A DNA stretch of 64,000 nucleotides from Gracilinema caldarium DSM 7334 (lineage in GTDB: Bacteria > Spirochaetota > Spirochaetia > Treponematales > Breznakiellaceae), in NCBI RefSeq assembly GCF_000219725.1, contig NC_015732.1, positions 496,001 through 560,000 of the forward strand, in the 5' to 3' direction. Below are positions 7,837-16,201 of this stretch, in pieces. The position numbers were made by a program, and so were the translations under genes. How positions within the stretch are numbered: position 1 is the stretch's first letter; each line of letters begins with the position of its first letter. The notes below the pieces were generated by a model. It was not told the origin of the DNA. It searched no databases and saw only the letters and a program-made list of their open reading frames with translations.

Positions 7837-10790
7837 CAGTGGAAATCTCCCCAGCGTTTGCCTGTTTCCACACTGACCCGGAGCGGGACCCGCAGGACGA
7901 TAGCCTGTTCCATTTCTTCCTTTACCAGCCGGGCAGTTTCTTCTGCCAGGGCTTCGGGACACTCAAGGATCAGCTCATCATGGACCTGGAGCAGCATCTG
8001 GGCGGGATTTCCCTTTTTACGCAAAGCCCGGTCCAGCCGGATCATGGCGAGCTTTACAATATCCGCTGCGGAACCCTGAATCGGAGTATTAATGGCCACC
8101 CGTTCAGCGGCAGCCTTTTCTGTTTTGTTTCGGGAATTAATGGTGGGAATATAGCGGCGCCGGCCCAGAATAGTCTGGGAATAGCCGGTCCGTTCTGTTT
8201 CCTGGATGGTGGTATCGATAAAAGATCGGATCCCCTTATAGGTCGTAAAATAAGTGTTGATGAATGTCTGGGCCTCGGTGCGGCTTATACCGAGTTCGTT
8301 GGATAGCCTGAAGGCGCTCATCCCATACATAACACCAAAATTGATGGTCTTGGCAATGCGGCGCTGTTCGCTGCTTACCTGGTCTTCCGGAACACCAAAA
8401 ATTAGGCTCGCAGTTCGGCGGTGTACATCCACCCCCTTAAGAAAGGCTTCGATAAGGCCCGGATCCTGAGACAGGTGGGCCAACACGACAAGCTCAATCT
8501 GGCTGTAATCGGCTGATATAAGCAGAGTTCCCGGTTCTGCCACAAAGGCCTGACGGATACGCCGGCCCTCCTCATCCCGGATGGGAATGTTTTGCAGATT
8601 GGGATCCCGGCTCGAAAGACGCCCTGTGGCGGTGCCGGTCTGGACAAAGTGGGTGTGGAGCCGGCCGTCACGACCTGCCTGGTCGGCCAGGGTATCCACA
8701 TAGGTCGATTTCAGTTTGGCAAGGGTCCGGTATCGAAGTATGTATGCCGGTACCGGATCTTCCCGGGCGAGCTCTTCCAGAACTGCCACATCGGTAGAGT
8801 AGCCGGTCTTGGTTTTTTTAGAAGCCTGCAGTTTCCGTTCTTTGAACAATACATCCTGCAGTTGTTTGGTGGAGGCAATGTTAAATTCATGGCCCACGAG
8901 CTCGTAAATGCTCTTTTCAATGGACCTGAGTTCTCCTGCCAGTTCTTTGCCATAGGATCGGAGCACCTCCGCTTCGATTTTAATACCCCGGCCTTCCATT
9001 TCGCTCAAAATGGGCAGGAGGGGCATTTCCAAATTGCGGAACAGGTCCAGACAGCCCATGGCCTGCAATGTAGGTTCCAGTATCGCCTTCATTCTCAGGG
9101 TGTAATCCGCATCTTCGCAGGAATAGGCCGTCGCAGTTTCCAGGTTGATGGTATCGAAGGTGCTGCCCTTGGGAACCACCTGGTCGTAGGGTGTGGTACT
9201 GAGTCCCAGATGGGCTGTAATGAGTGAATCCAGGGCGTAGTTACCCCGTTCTGGGTCCTGTACCCAGGCGGCCACCATGGTGTCCCATATACGGCCTTCC
9301 CAGCGGGGGATGCCCCAGTGACGGGCTACGGCATAATCATATTTTCCATTATGGGCCACAATGGTCATGGCAGGGTCTAAGAGGATCTTTTGAAGCTCTG
9401 CTCTGGCCTGGTTTTCATCAATATAGGGGCTGATTCCCTGATGGGCCATGACCGGTACATAGTAGGCGGTACCGGCTTCGAGGGCAAAGGAAAAGCCAAC
9501 CACCCGGGCCTCCCAGGCTTCCAGGGAATTGGTTTCAAAATCCAGGGTCATCATGCCCTGCTCACGGGCTTTGGCTAATAGGGTCTGCAGTTCAGCCAGG
9601 TCGGTGATGGCTCGATAGGTCCCAGGCTGTCGCAGTTGTTCCGGAATAGACTCTGTCTCCAGGGCCTTGCCCGGGAAATTGCCGAAGAGGCTGGTATCGG
9701 GACTCAGTGCAGATCTGGCGCTGGATGTTCCAACAGGGGCATTGGGGGCTGGCGAGCCGGAGCTGCCCGCAGGGGCACGGGGGGACAGGGCTGGACTGCC
9801 AGACTGGACTGGGTTGGATGCGGTTCCGACAGTGTTTAGACCTTTGGTGGCTTCCGGATCCAGGAACAACGCCGCCTGTTTCATTCCCTGCTGGAGGAGA
9901 AACTGGGCTGCCTCTCGGGTCCCTAAGTCATGAATGGCCAGAGCATCCAAACTGCTTATGGGAAGGGGAACGGTACTGTATAGTTCGATAAGGGAACGGG
10001 AAAAATAGGCCATTTCCCGGCCCTCGGCGAGTTTTTTCCCCACAGATCCTTCGATGCTGGCAAGATTTTTATAGATTTCATCAAGAGAACCGTAGCGGGT
10101 CATCAATTTAACAGCAGTTTTTTCACCGATTCCCTTTACTCCGGGAATATTGTCCGAACTGTCGCCGATAAGGGCCAGGATATCCAGCACTTTGGCTGGA
10201 GGCACGCCCCATTCTGCTTTTACCTGTTCAGGCCCGACCAATTCCAGGGATATACCTTCCTGGGGCAGGGTGCTTTTCCCTGGCCGTAACTGGTAAATCC
10301 CATCCCCTACGAGCTGGAGCAGGTCCTTGTCAGAGGAAATGGTATAACAGGGGCGGCCTTCCCGCCGGCATTGTTCGGCGATGGTGGCTATTATGTCATC
10401 TGCTTCATAACCCGGTACCTGCAGGAGAGGAACTTTAAGCAGTTCAAGAAATTGCTGTACCAGGGGCACCTGGGCATGGAGATCCTCCGGGGCTTTTTGC
10501 CGGGTTGCCTTATAGGCTTCGTATTTTTGATGCCGGAAGGTCGGTCCCGGTGAGTCGAAGGCTACTGCCAGATGGTCCGGTCTGATCCGGTTGGGAAGCA
10601 GGGTCCCTGCTTTATCTGCCAGGGGGGCTCCGTCATTGAGTAAACTGCCGATGGTTCGGGCAAATCCGAACAGGGCAGAGACGTTTTCACCCTTACTGTT
10701 ACGGAGCGGACGATTCATGAATGCAAAATAGAACCGGTATATGAGACCGTATGCATCGATGAGATAGATGGGATCTTTCTGGGTGTTCAT
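7836..10790 (-). CDS. polA: DNA polymerase I (5'-3' exo, 3'-5' exo and polymerase domains)
   Basis: 984 residues. The 5' nuclease domain spans about 1-310. The 3'-5' proofreading domain (about 400-575) looks active, with Asp417 and Glu419 in DFETN, Asn481-Asp485 in the Exo II region and Tyr-x3-Asp near 556-561. The polymerase domain has catalytic Asp761 (DYSQIE) and Asp938 (VHDE), with the O-helix around 810-826. A linker at about 317-370 is rich in Pro, Ala and Ser. It roughly replaces any structured link between the two nucleases. Start ATG overlaps the flgN stop by 4 nt (ATGA). Role: Okazaki fragment processing and repair. Confidence 0.97.
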   Translation of the reverse strand: MNTQKDPIYLIDAYGLIYRFYFAFMNRPLRNSKGENVSALFGFARTIGSLLNDGAPLADKAGTLLPNRIRPDHLAVAFDSPGPTFRHQKYEAYKATRQKAPEDLHAQVPLVQQFLELLKVPLLQVPGYEADDIIATIAEQCRREGRPCYTISSDKDLLQLVGDGIYQLRPGKSTLPQEGISLELVGPEQVKAEWGVPPAKVLDILALIGDSSDNIPGVKGIGEKTAVKLMTRYGSLDEIYKNLASIEGSVGKKLAEGREMAYFSRSLIELYSTVPLPISSLDALAIHDLGTREAAQFLLQQGMKQAALFLDPEATKGLNTVGTASNPVQSGSPALSPRAPAGSSGSPAPNAPVGTSSARSALSPDTSLFGNFPGKALETESIPEQLRQPGTYRAITDLAELQTLLAKAREQGMMTLDFETNSLEAWEARVVGFSFALEAGTAYYVPVMAHQGISPYIDENQARAELQKILLDPAMTIVAHNGKYDYAVARHWGIPRWEGRIWDTMVAAWVQDPERGNYALDSLITAHLGLSTTPYDQVVPKGSTFDTINLETATAYSCEDADYTLRMKAILEPTLQAMGCLDLFRNLEMPLLPILSEMEGRGIKIEAEVLRSYGKELAGELRSIEKSIYELVGHEFNIASTKQLQDVLFKERKLQASKKTKTGYSTDVAVLEELAREDPVPAYILRYRTLAKLKSTYVDTLADQAGRDGRLHTHFVQTGTATGRLSSRDPNLQNIPIRDEEGRRIRQAFVAEPGTLLISADYSQIELVVLAHLSQDPGLIEAFLKGVDVHRRTASLIFGVPEDQVSSEQRRIAKTINFGVMYGMSAFRLSNELGISRTEAQTFINTYFTTYKGIRSFIDTTIQETERTGYSQTILGRRRYIPTINSRNKTEKAAAERVAINTPIQGSAADIVKLAMIRLDRALRKKGNPAQMLLQVHDELILECPEALAEETARLVKEEMEQAIVLRVPLRVSVETGKRWGDFH

Positions 10791-11281
10791 CCTTTAATAT
10801 CGATGAGAGAAGCAGCTCCAGAGTTATCATAGACGGAGCGCCGGGCGGCAAAGGGATTGTTACGGAGGGTTTTAATTTCACTGCGGAGTTTTTCCATGCG
10901 TTCAGAGAGCAAATTTCGGTTCCGCTGAGAACGCTGTACAGCCTCATGTTTGAGTTCTTCCAGGGCCGCCTTTAGTTTTGGGACCTCTGTCTCGCGCTCA
11001 GGATAGCTGGCCCTATAGAGGTCTTCCAGGGGATCAATTACCTTTTGTATGGCAAAGATATCCGATACTATTTTTTCTTCGAGTTCTACATGGGAAAGGA
11101 GGGCGTCAGTGTCGCCCTTTTCGATCACATCCTTTTGTTTATCTAGGACGACCAGGTATTCCTGAAAGCGGTTCCGTTGTTCCAGAAGGAGTTCACGAAA
11201 CCGTTTCATTACCGCAACCCGATGTGCAAGCTCCTCTTCTGTTAATGGTGTTTGTTTTGTTTCAGATTCGGTGCTTGCCAT
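10787..11281 (-). CDS. flgN: FlgN-type flagellar chaperone
   Basis: 164 residues, almost entirely helical and charged with heptad-like spacing, consistent with FlgN, the export chaperone for hook-associated proteins FlgK and FlgL. The C-terminus carries an NPFAARRSVYDNSG tail like FlgN relatives that end in a flexible hook-protein-like segment. Position supports the call: fliS is 9 nt upstream and polA overlaps downstream by 4 nt. Sequence alone is only weakly diagnostic, so the name rests largely on context. Confidence 0.75.
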   Translation of the reverse strand: MASTESETKQTPLTEEELAHRVAVMKRFRELLLEQRNRFQEYLVVLDKQKDVIEKGDTDALLSHVELEEKIVSDIFAIQKVIDPLEDLYRASYPERETEVPKLKAALEELKHEAVQRSQRNRNLLSERMEKLRSEIKTLRNNPFAARRSVYDNSGAASLIDIKG

Positions 11282-11290
11282 TGGTTTACC

Positions 11291-11737
11291 TCATCCAGCA
11301 ATATTAATTCCGGCAGAAGGGTTGCCTTTGTGTTCTGTAGCGGTTTTTGTTACCACTTCCTGCCAGGCAACCCGCAGCTCATGCATCATGGTCCGTACTG
11401 CTTTTATTCGCTCCACATCCTTAGCCAGGTTTGCTTCGAGTAATTCCCGGTTAAACCAGGTATATAAAGAAAATAAATTTTTAGCGATGTCACCGCCCTG
11501 GTCAAAGTCCAGAGATACCATCAATTCGGTAATGATATCCTGGGCCTTTACTAGAGCCTTATGTATAGGTTCAATCCGAGATGGGTCAGGTTTCCCTTTT
11601 TGATTAAGGGTTAGCAATTCAATGCCCTGGTCGAGCTGTTTAATTGCTTCATCATAGAGCATGATGATGAGCTGTCCCTGACTTGCAGTACGGACCCTTG
11701 TTTCCCGGTATGCGGATAGTGCATTAGGATAAGCCAA
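11291..11737 (-). CDS. fliS: Flagellin export chaperone FliS, TTG start
   Basis: 148 residues beginning AYPNALSAYRE, the typical FliS N-terminus. The start is TTG at 11737-11735 because GGAGGGG lies 7 nt before it and the family N-terminus begins there; the upstream in-frame ATG would add 24 unrelated residues. FliS binds the flagellin C-terminus and prevents polymerisation in the cytoplasm. The core (ASQGQLIIMLYDEAIKQL) is well conserved. It is followed closely by flgN. A perfect 15-bp inverted repeat lies 33 nt upstream and could control it. Confidence 0.92.
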   Translation of the reverse strand: MAYPNALSAYRETRVRTASQGQLIIMLYDEAIKQLDQGIELLTLNQKGKPDPSRIEPIHKALVKAQDIITELMVSLDFDQGGDIAKNLFSLYTWFNRELLEANLAKDVERIKAVRTMMHELRVAWQEVVTKTATEHKGNPSAGINIAG

Positions 11738-11770
11738 AGCGTTTCCCCTCCAAAAATGATACACCCTAGG

Positions 11771-11807
11771 GATCCTTTTAAAAAGGTAGCTGCTTTTTAA
11801 AAGGATC
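11771..11807. repeat. Perfect 15-bp inverted repeat upstream of fliS
   Basis: GATCCTTTTAAAAAG at 11771-11785 and its exact complement at 11793-11807, with a 7-nt loop. It lies between galK and fliS. No T-run follows on either strand, so a classical terminator is not clear; an operator or leader structure is possible. Confidence 0.8.
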
Positions 11808-11868
11808 ACCTACTGTTTTAGTATCGACTGTATAGTATCCGAAGTAAATGCTTTTTTAAAGGGTTTTA

Positions 11869-13194
11869 CTATTCAAAGTGCAGTTCCGATGCCCCAATCG
11901 GACGGATTCTCAGTTGGGTCACCGCTTTTTCACCGAAGGTAGGTGCCATCCATACACGATAGTCATGGACCGATTCGAGGGGGATATAAACCTGAATCGT
12001 TCCTGCAAAGCCTCCTCCATGAACCCGGCAGGCGCCTCGCCCCAGATTCCGGATAAACTCTCTGGTCATGGCTAAAGCCAGAGACGGCCCCTGTTCTTTG
12101 ACTGATTTTACTGAAAAGACATTCTGCAGTAACTCCCAGGAGGAATTGCCTGACTCGTTCACGAGATACAGGAAGGTTTCTATGGTAGTTTGCCGTTCTG
12201 TAGCAGTTCTTGCAGTATGGTTGGCAGTTATGGCCCGAAGCATGGCGTCGACCCGGTCGTTTTCTGCAAGGAAGTGGAGGGCTCGCAATATGGCCCGGTC
12301 TCCGACGCTCCTTCTCAGATCGGGGATAGCCTTACGCAGGTCATCCTTACTGATGTCCCGGAGCACTGTTTTTCCAAAATGGGCTGCGACCGCCTTCATT
12401 TCAGTGGGAACAGCGGCGTACTCATCGGTCAGGTCCGCATGGCTTCCACCGGTATCCACAACGCAGAGGGCATAGCCGGAAAGGCTTGGATCAAAGGGCA
12501 CCTGGGTTACTATGGGCTGAGCGGGATCCTTAAAATCAATGGCTACAGCACCGCCTGAGGCACAAGCTACCTGATCCATAAGACCGCAGGGTTTACCAAA
12601 ATACTCATTCTCTGCTTTCTGACCGATTTGGGCAATTTCTACAGCAGATCGTTTTCCCTCCCCATAGAGGCGGTCAAAAATGGTGCCGAAGAGGACTTCA
12701 ACCGATGCAGAAGAAGAGAGTCCTGATCCGGAAAGGACCGTATTGTGGGCATTAGCCGTAAAACCCCGGACTGCTACCCCCCGCTTTTTAAACTCTGCGG
12801 CGATTCCCCGGATTAAAGCGGCGGTGGTCCCCCGTTCCTCTGTTTTTGATGTGGTGTCCGCAATATCCAAGACTACATCGGGGTACCCGGTGGACCGGAA
12901 TATCACTTTGGTATCTTGTCGGGGGGCAACAAAGGCCAGGGCATCGAGCTGGATCGATGCGGCTAAGACCTTACCGTGATTATGGTCCGTATGGTTGCCT
13001 CCGAGCTCAGTCCTGCCTGCGGCGGTAAAGACATGGATATCCCCTTCGGATTCAGGAAAGGCCTGCAGGGTAGCTTCGAGCAAAGCCCTGTATCGCATGA
13101 GCGCTTCATCAACCTGGGATGTTCCATATAATTCGGCTAATATGTCTCGGCTGCTGGCCTTGGAAAGCCGATGGAGTAATTCGTGACCTGTCAT
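11869..13194 (-). CDS. galK: Galactokinase
   Basis: 441 residues, a GHMP-fold sugar kinase. Seen: the galactokinase signature near residue 60 in the variant form GRTELGGNHTDHN (classic GRVNLIGEHTDY), the ATP loop LSGSGLSSSAS near 155, the KAENEYFGKPCGLMDQ segment with the catalytic Asp, and a C-terminal GGGFAGT motif. It phosphorylates galactose at C1 in the Leloir pathway. The variant signature also occurs in some Clostridia as far as I recall. The start overlaps the galT stop by 4 nt, so galT-galK are translationally coupled; no epimerase gene follows. Confidence 0.93.
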   Translation of the reverse strand: MTGHELLHRLSKASSRDILAELYGTSQVDEALMRYRALLEATLQAFPESEGDIHVFTAAGRTELGGNHTDHNHGKVLAASIQLDALAFVAPRQDTKVIFRSTGYPDVVLDIADTTSKTEERGTTAALIRGIAAEFKKRGVAVRGFTANAHNTVLSGSGLSSSASVEVLFGTIFDRLYGEGKRSAVEIAQIGQKAENEYFGKPCGLMDQVACASGGAVAIDFKDPAQPIVTQVPFDPSLSGYALCVVDTGGSHADLTDEYAAVPTEMKAVAAHFGKTVLRDISKDDLRKAIPDLRRSVGDRAILRALHFLAENDRVDAMLRAITANHTARTATERQTTIETFLYLVNESGNSSWELLQNVFSVKSVKEQGPSLALAMTREFIRNLGRGACRVHGGGFAGTIQVYIPLESVHDYRVWMAPTFGEKAVTQLRIRPIGASELHFE

Positions 13195-14252
13195 GATTGT
13201 TGCTCCATATAATGTAGTTCCGAAAGACTTCTGAGGCGTTCAGCCGCTGATTCGGGGGTAATATCCCGTTGGGGCATGGCCAGAAGTTCAAATCCTACCA
13301 TAAATTTCCTGACTGTCGCACTGCGGAGAAGCGGCGGGAAGTAATGCACATGGAAATGCCAGGCTGCATCAGCCTCAGGATCCTCTACAGGTTTTGTGGG
13401 TTTTTGATGAAAGCCCATGGAGTAGGGGAAGGAGGTCAGGAACAGGTTGTCGAATCGGGTGCCCATCCGTTTAAGGGCATCGGCAAAGTCGGTTACTTCC
13501 TGGTCGGTCATCTGGTCTATCGACGCAAAGTGACGTTTGGGAAGTATCATGACCTCATAGGGCCAGACTGCCCAGAAGGGCACCAGGGCGGCAAAGGAAT
13601 CGTTCTGGAAAATAATCCGTTCGTTTCTCGCAAGTTCTTCCTGCACATAATCACAGAGTAGGCATGTGCCATGTCCTTTTCTATAAGAGCGCTGGCGGCT
13701 ATCTTCCTTTGCCGGCAGGTCTGGAACATGTTCATTCGCCCAGATCTGACCATGGGGATGAGGGTTGGAACAGCCCATGATGGAGCCGCGGTTTTCAAAG
13801 ATCTGCACATACGAAATGAGCGGATCCGATCCAAGGGTTATATATTTCTCCTGCCATACCCGGATTACTGCCTTTATCGAAGAAATATCCATCCGAGGGA
13901 GGGTAAGATCATGCCGGGGAGAGAAACAAAGTACTTCACAGCGGCCCCGTTCGGTAACAGCCTGAAAGAGCCCCTTACCTTCATTCATGGATTCTTCCGG
14001 GGCATCGTGAAGGAGGGCGGCAAAATCGTTGGGGAAGGTATAGACCCCTTCGTAGGCGGGGTTTTTTACCCCTCCAGCCCGTTCGTTTCCCGGGCAGAGG
14101 TAACAGGTTTCATCGTATTCGGGCAATTTGTCCAGGTTCGGTTTTTCTACCTGTCCCTGCCAGGGCCGCTTGGTTCGGTGGGGGGAAACCAGCACCCATT
14201 CACCAGCCAGGGGATTAAAACGCCGCTGGGGGTAATCCGCTAAGTGCATCAT
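13191..14252 (-). CDS. galT: Galactose-1-phosphate uridylyltransferase
   Basis: 353 residues, class I GalT of the HIT superfamily. Seen: the zinc-type CYLCPGN pair near residue 51, the catalytic HPHGQ motif near 164-168 with the nucleophilic His, and a second half with HFHVHYFPPLLR. It exchanges UMP between UDP-glucose and galactose-1-phosphate. GGAG lies about 9 nt before the start; the second Met is also possible. It leads the galT-galK unit and points away from the DUF432-like gene, sharing a 139-nt intergenic region. Confidence 0.95.
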   Translation of the reverse strand: MMHLADYPQRRFNPLAGEWVLVSPHRTKRPWQGQVEKPNLDKLPEYDETCYLCPGNERAGGVKNPAYEGVYTFPNDFAALLHDAPEESMNEGKGLFQAVTERGRCEVLCFSPRHDLTLPRMDISSIKAVIRVWQEKYITLGSDPLISYVQIFENRGSIMGCSNPHPHGQIWANEHVPDLPAKEDSRQRSYRKGHGTCLLCDYVQEELARNERIIFQNDSFAALVPFWAVWPYEVMILPKRHFASIDQMTDQEVTDFADALKRMGTRFDNLFLTSFPYSMGFHQKPTKPVEDPEADAAWHFHVHYFPPLLRSATVRKFMVGFELLAMPQRDITPESAAERLRSLSELHYMEQQS

Positions 14253-14354
14253 ACAATACTCCGTTAGATAGATATATCAGGGGGCTTTTAGATGCCCTAA
14301 AGAAGGTTGCCTGATGGTATCATAGTTTTCAAGCTAAATGAAGGTCCTTTGCAA

Positions 14355-14383
14355 GTGACAAGAATACCGGTTTTGTATATATT
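14355..14383 (+). promoter_or_regulatory. Promoter of the DUF432-like gene, close to the start codon
   Basis: GTGACA (14355-14360), 17 nt, TATATT (14378-14383). Only 8 nt separate the -10 from the ATG at 14392, so transcription should begin within about 0-3 nt of the start codon. Confidence 0.55.
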
Positions 14384-14391
14384 TTGATAGC

Positions 14392-15207
14392 ATGTGGGAC
14401 TATTTTACACCGAATGAGATTACCTGGTATCAATGGCGGCTTGATGGAGGCCGCGCTTATCTACGAAAGAATGGAGAAGAGTGGCGTCTCGCATTTATTG
14501 CAGGCACCTATATGGAAGTGCTTCCCGATTCCGGCGGCCCCGAACCGGTTGAACAGCCAGGCAATGCGGAAGTTGCCTTTGCAGTGGGTAAGGGGAAGAA
14601 GATCGCGCTGCGGCCACACTTTGCAAAACAGCCCTATCTAATTACAGTCCGGAATGAAATTCGATTATTACCTGGAGCGGAGGCGCATTTTACTGTAGCC
14701 TTGCCGCCCCTGCTGCGTTTTGAACTCGAAGACGGTACGGTTTTAGCTGAAAAACAGCTCTTTAACCTTTCTCCTACTTGGTTTGGTGATAAGGAATCGG
14801 GGAATCTTTGTTTATCATTACCACTTAAACTGGATCCGCAATGCAAAGGAGAGGTAGAGACCCTTAAATCGACCGATGGTAATACCGGTATCGATACCCT
14901 TTCACGAACTTCAGAGTGCAAATCCCTTATTCATTGCGATATTATGGTGCGAAACAGTACAAAAAATGAGCTTGATTTAAAACGGCTTGCCATTTTTACC
15001 GATCTGATGAGTATTTATGAACAGCATGGTATGCTCCTGGGAGACACGGTACTAATTGATACAACCAGTGAAGGGGGCCTCAGAATGAGTGTTGATGAAG
15101 GAACCCATAGGAGCAGAAAGAAGGTACATGAAGGGAATAAATCAGGCTTGAGCGAACTCCTTGTACGGCGGGGTATGAATTTCTTAAAAGTAATTACCGG
15201 TATGTAG
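14392..15207 (+). CDS. DUF432-like protein beside an MscS channel
   Basis: 271 residues without signal or membrane segments. The central region (PPLLRFELEDG, then a Leu/Pro-rich strand and a segment on cytoplasmic DIMVRN) resembles DUF432 proteins, which in other genomes lie next to MscS genes; this match is from memory and is moderate. The MscS gene begins 13 nt after its stop. The two are probably one transcript, and the protein may modulate or sense something for the channel. No ribosome site is seen before the ATG and the promoter is only 8 nt away, so the mRNA may be leaderless. Confidence 0.7.
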   Translation: MWDYFTPNEITWYQWRLDGGRAYLRKNGEEWRLAFIAGTYMEVLPDSGGPEPVEQPGNAEVAFAVGKGKKIALRPHFAKQPYLITVRNEIRLLPGAEAHFTVALPPLLRFELEDGTVLAEKQLFNLSPTWFGDKESGNLCLSLPLKLDPQCKGEVETLKSTDGNTGIDTLSRTSECKSLIHCDIMVRNSTKNELDLKRLAIFTDLMSIYEQHGMLLGDTVLIDTTSEGGLRMSVDEGTHRSRKKVHEGNKSGLSELLVRRGMNFLKVITGM

Positions 15208-15220
15208 GCAGGAAATTGGT

Positions 15221-16051
15221 ATGAAAACGGATGTGCTTTTTTCGAATATCACGACATTTCTTTCACAATTTGCTTCGGCAGATTTTTATAGTAAAATTCT
15301 CGGTACTGCCATCGCCATTGGTCTGGTTCTGATTGTCTTTGGAATTGCGAATCGTATTGTTAGTAAAATGGCCGCCGCTGCATTACCCCAACCGCGGGCC
15401 TTTGTAATTAAAAAAATAATCCGCTATGCGGGCTATGTGGTAGCGATCATGACCCTCTTTAATGCCCTGGGAATTGATTTGAGCGCCCTCCTGGGGGCTG
15501 CTGGAATTGCTGGTATAGCGGTCGGTTTTGCAGCCCAAACCTCGGTATCCAATGTTATTTCTGGTCTCTTTTTAGTTTCTGAAAAACACTTCCAGATAGG
15601 AGATGTTATTCAAGTTGGAGATGTGAGTGGCGTAGTGCAATCCATCGATCTCCTTTCTATAAAAATCCAAACCTTTGATAACCGGTATATCAGAATACCC
15701 AACGAAACATTAATAAAGACTAATGTTATCAATATTACCCGATTCCCCATACGACGGCTTGATGTATGGGTCTCCGTGGCTTATACCTCTGATCTGGAGC
15801 GGGTTCGAACCATACTTCTGGATGTTGCAGGGAAAAACCCCTATGTACTCGATAATCCAGAACCGCTGATTGTATTTGATAAGTTTGACAGTTCAGGAAT
15901 TAATATCCTTGTAGGCCTCTGGTTTGAGAAATCCGAATATCTTAACCTTAAAAACTCTATAATGGTTGATATCCATCGCCGCTTTGCCGAAGAAGGTATC
16001 GAGATCCCCTATCCGAAGCTGGATGTGTTTATGAGGGAAACTATGGTGTAG
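15221..16051 (+). CDS. mscS: Small-conductance mechanosensitive channel (MscS family)
   Basis: 276 residues, near the length of E. coli MscS. Three membrane helices are seen at about 22-44, 64-84 and 88-118. The last is the Gly/Ala-rich pore helix (LLGAAGIAGIAVGFAAQT), followed by the beta domain (GDVIQVGDVSGVVQSI) and the cytoplasmic cage domain. It opens under membrane tension to release solutes on osmotic downshock. It follows the DUF432-like gene by 13 nt. A small stem with a downstream T-run follows at 16113-16139. Confidence 0.93.
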   Translation: MKTDVLFSNITTFLSQFASADFYSKILGTAIAIGLVLIVFGIANRIVSKMAAAALPQPRAFVIKKIIRYAGYVVAIMTLFNALGIDLSALLGAAGIAGIAVGFAAQTSVSNVISGLFLVSEKHFQIGDVIQVGDVSGVVQSIDLLSIKIQTFDNRYIRIPNETLIKTNVINITRFPIRRLDVWVSVAYTSDLERVRTILLDVAGKNPYVLDNPEPLIVFDKFDSSGINILVGLWFEKSEYLNLKNSIMVDIHRRFAEEGIEIPYPKLDVFMRETMV

Positions 16052-16112
16052 TATAAGGCGGCCCAGTGGTTATGGATAGTTTTGTCAGTTGCTGATCTGC
16101 TGAAAATAAAGC

Positions 16113-16139
16113 CAGAGTAAAAACTCTGTGAGCATTTTT
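16113..16139 (+). terminator. Weak possible terminator after mscS
   Basis: CAGAG pairs with CTCTG around a 6-nt loop, and a run of five T follows 6 nt later. The stem is short, so this is tentative. Confidence 0.3.
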
Positions 16140-16170
16140 ATACAATACGGTAGCCGATAGAAGGGAAATT

Positions 16171-16200
16171 AGATATTTTACTACTTAGGAGTAAATATCT
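16171..16200 (+). promoter_or_regulatory. AU-rich hairpin over the ftsH ribosome-binding site
   Basis: AGATATTTTACT (16171-16182) pairs with AGTAAATATCT (16190-16200) with one bulged T, loop ACTTAGG. The ribosome site AGGAG (16187-16191) straddles loop and stem, 10 nt before the ATG. The placement suggests translational control, possibly by temperature. Confidence 0.6.
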
Positions 16201-16201
16201 C

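Noticed and set aside
7837-7962. N-terminal extension of CoaE
   Set aside because: Lies inside polA, is Pro/Gly/Arg-rich and lacks homology; the ATG overlapping the polA stop is the coupled start.
8592-9227. 211-codon plus-strand frame inside polA
   Set aside because: Antisense shadow of the polymerase domain, no family features or ribosome site.
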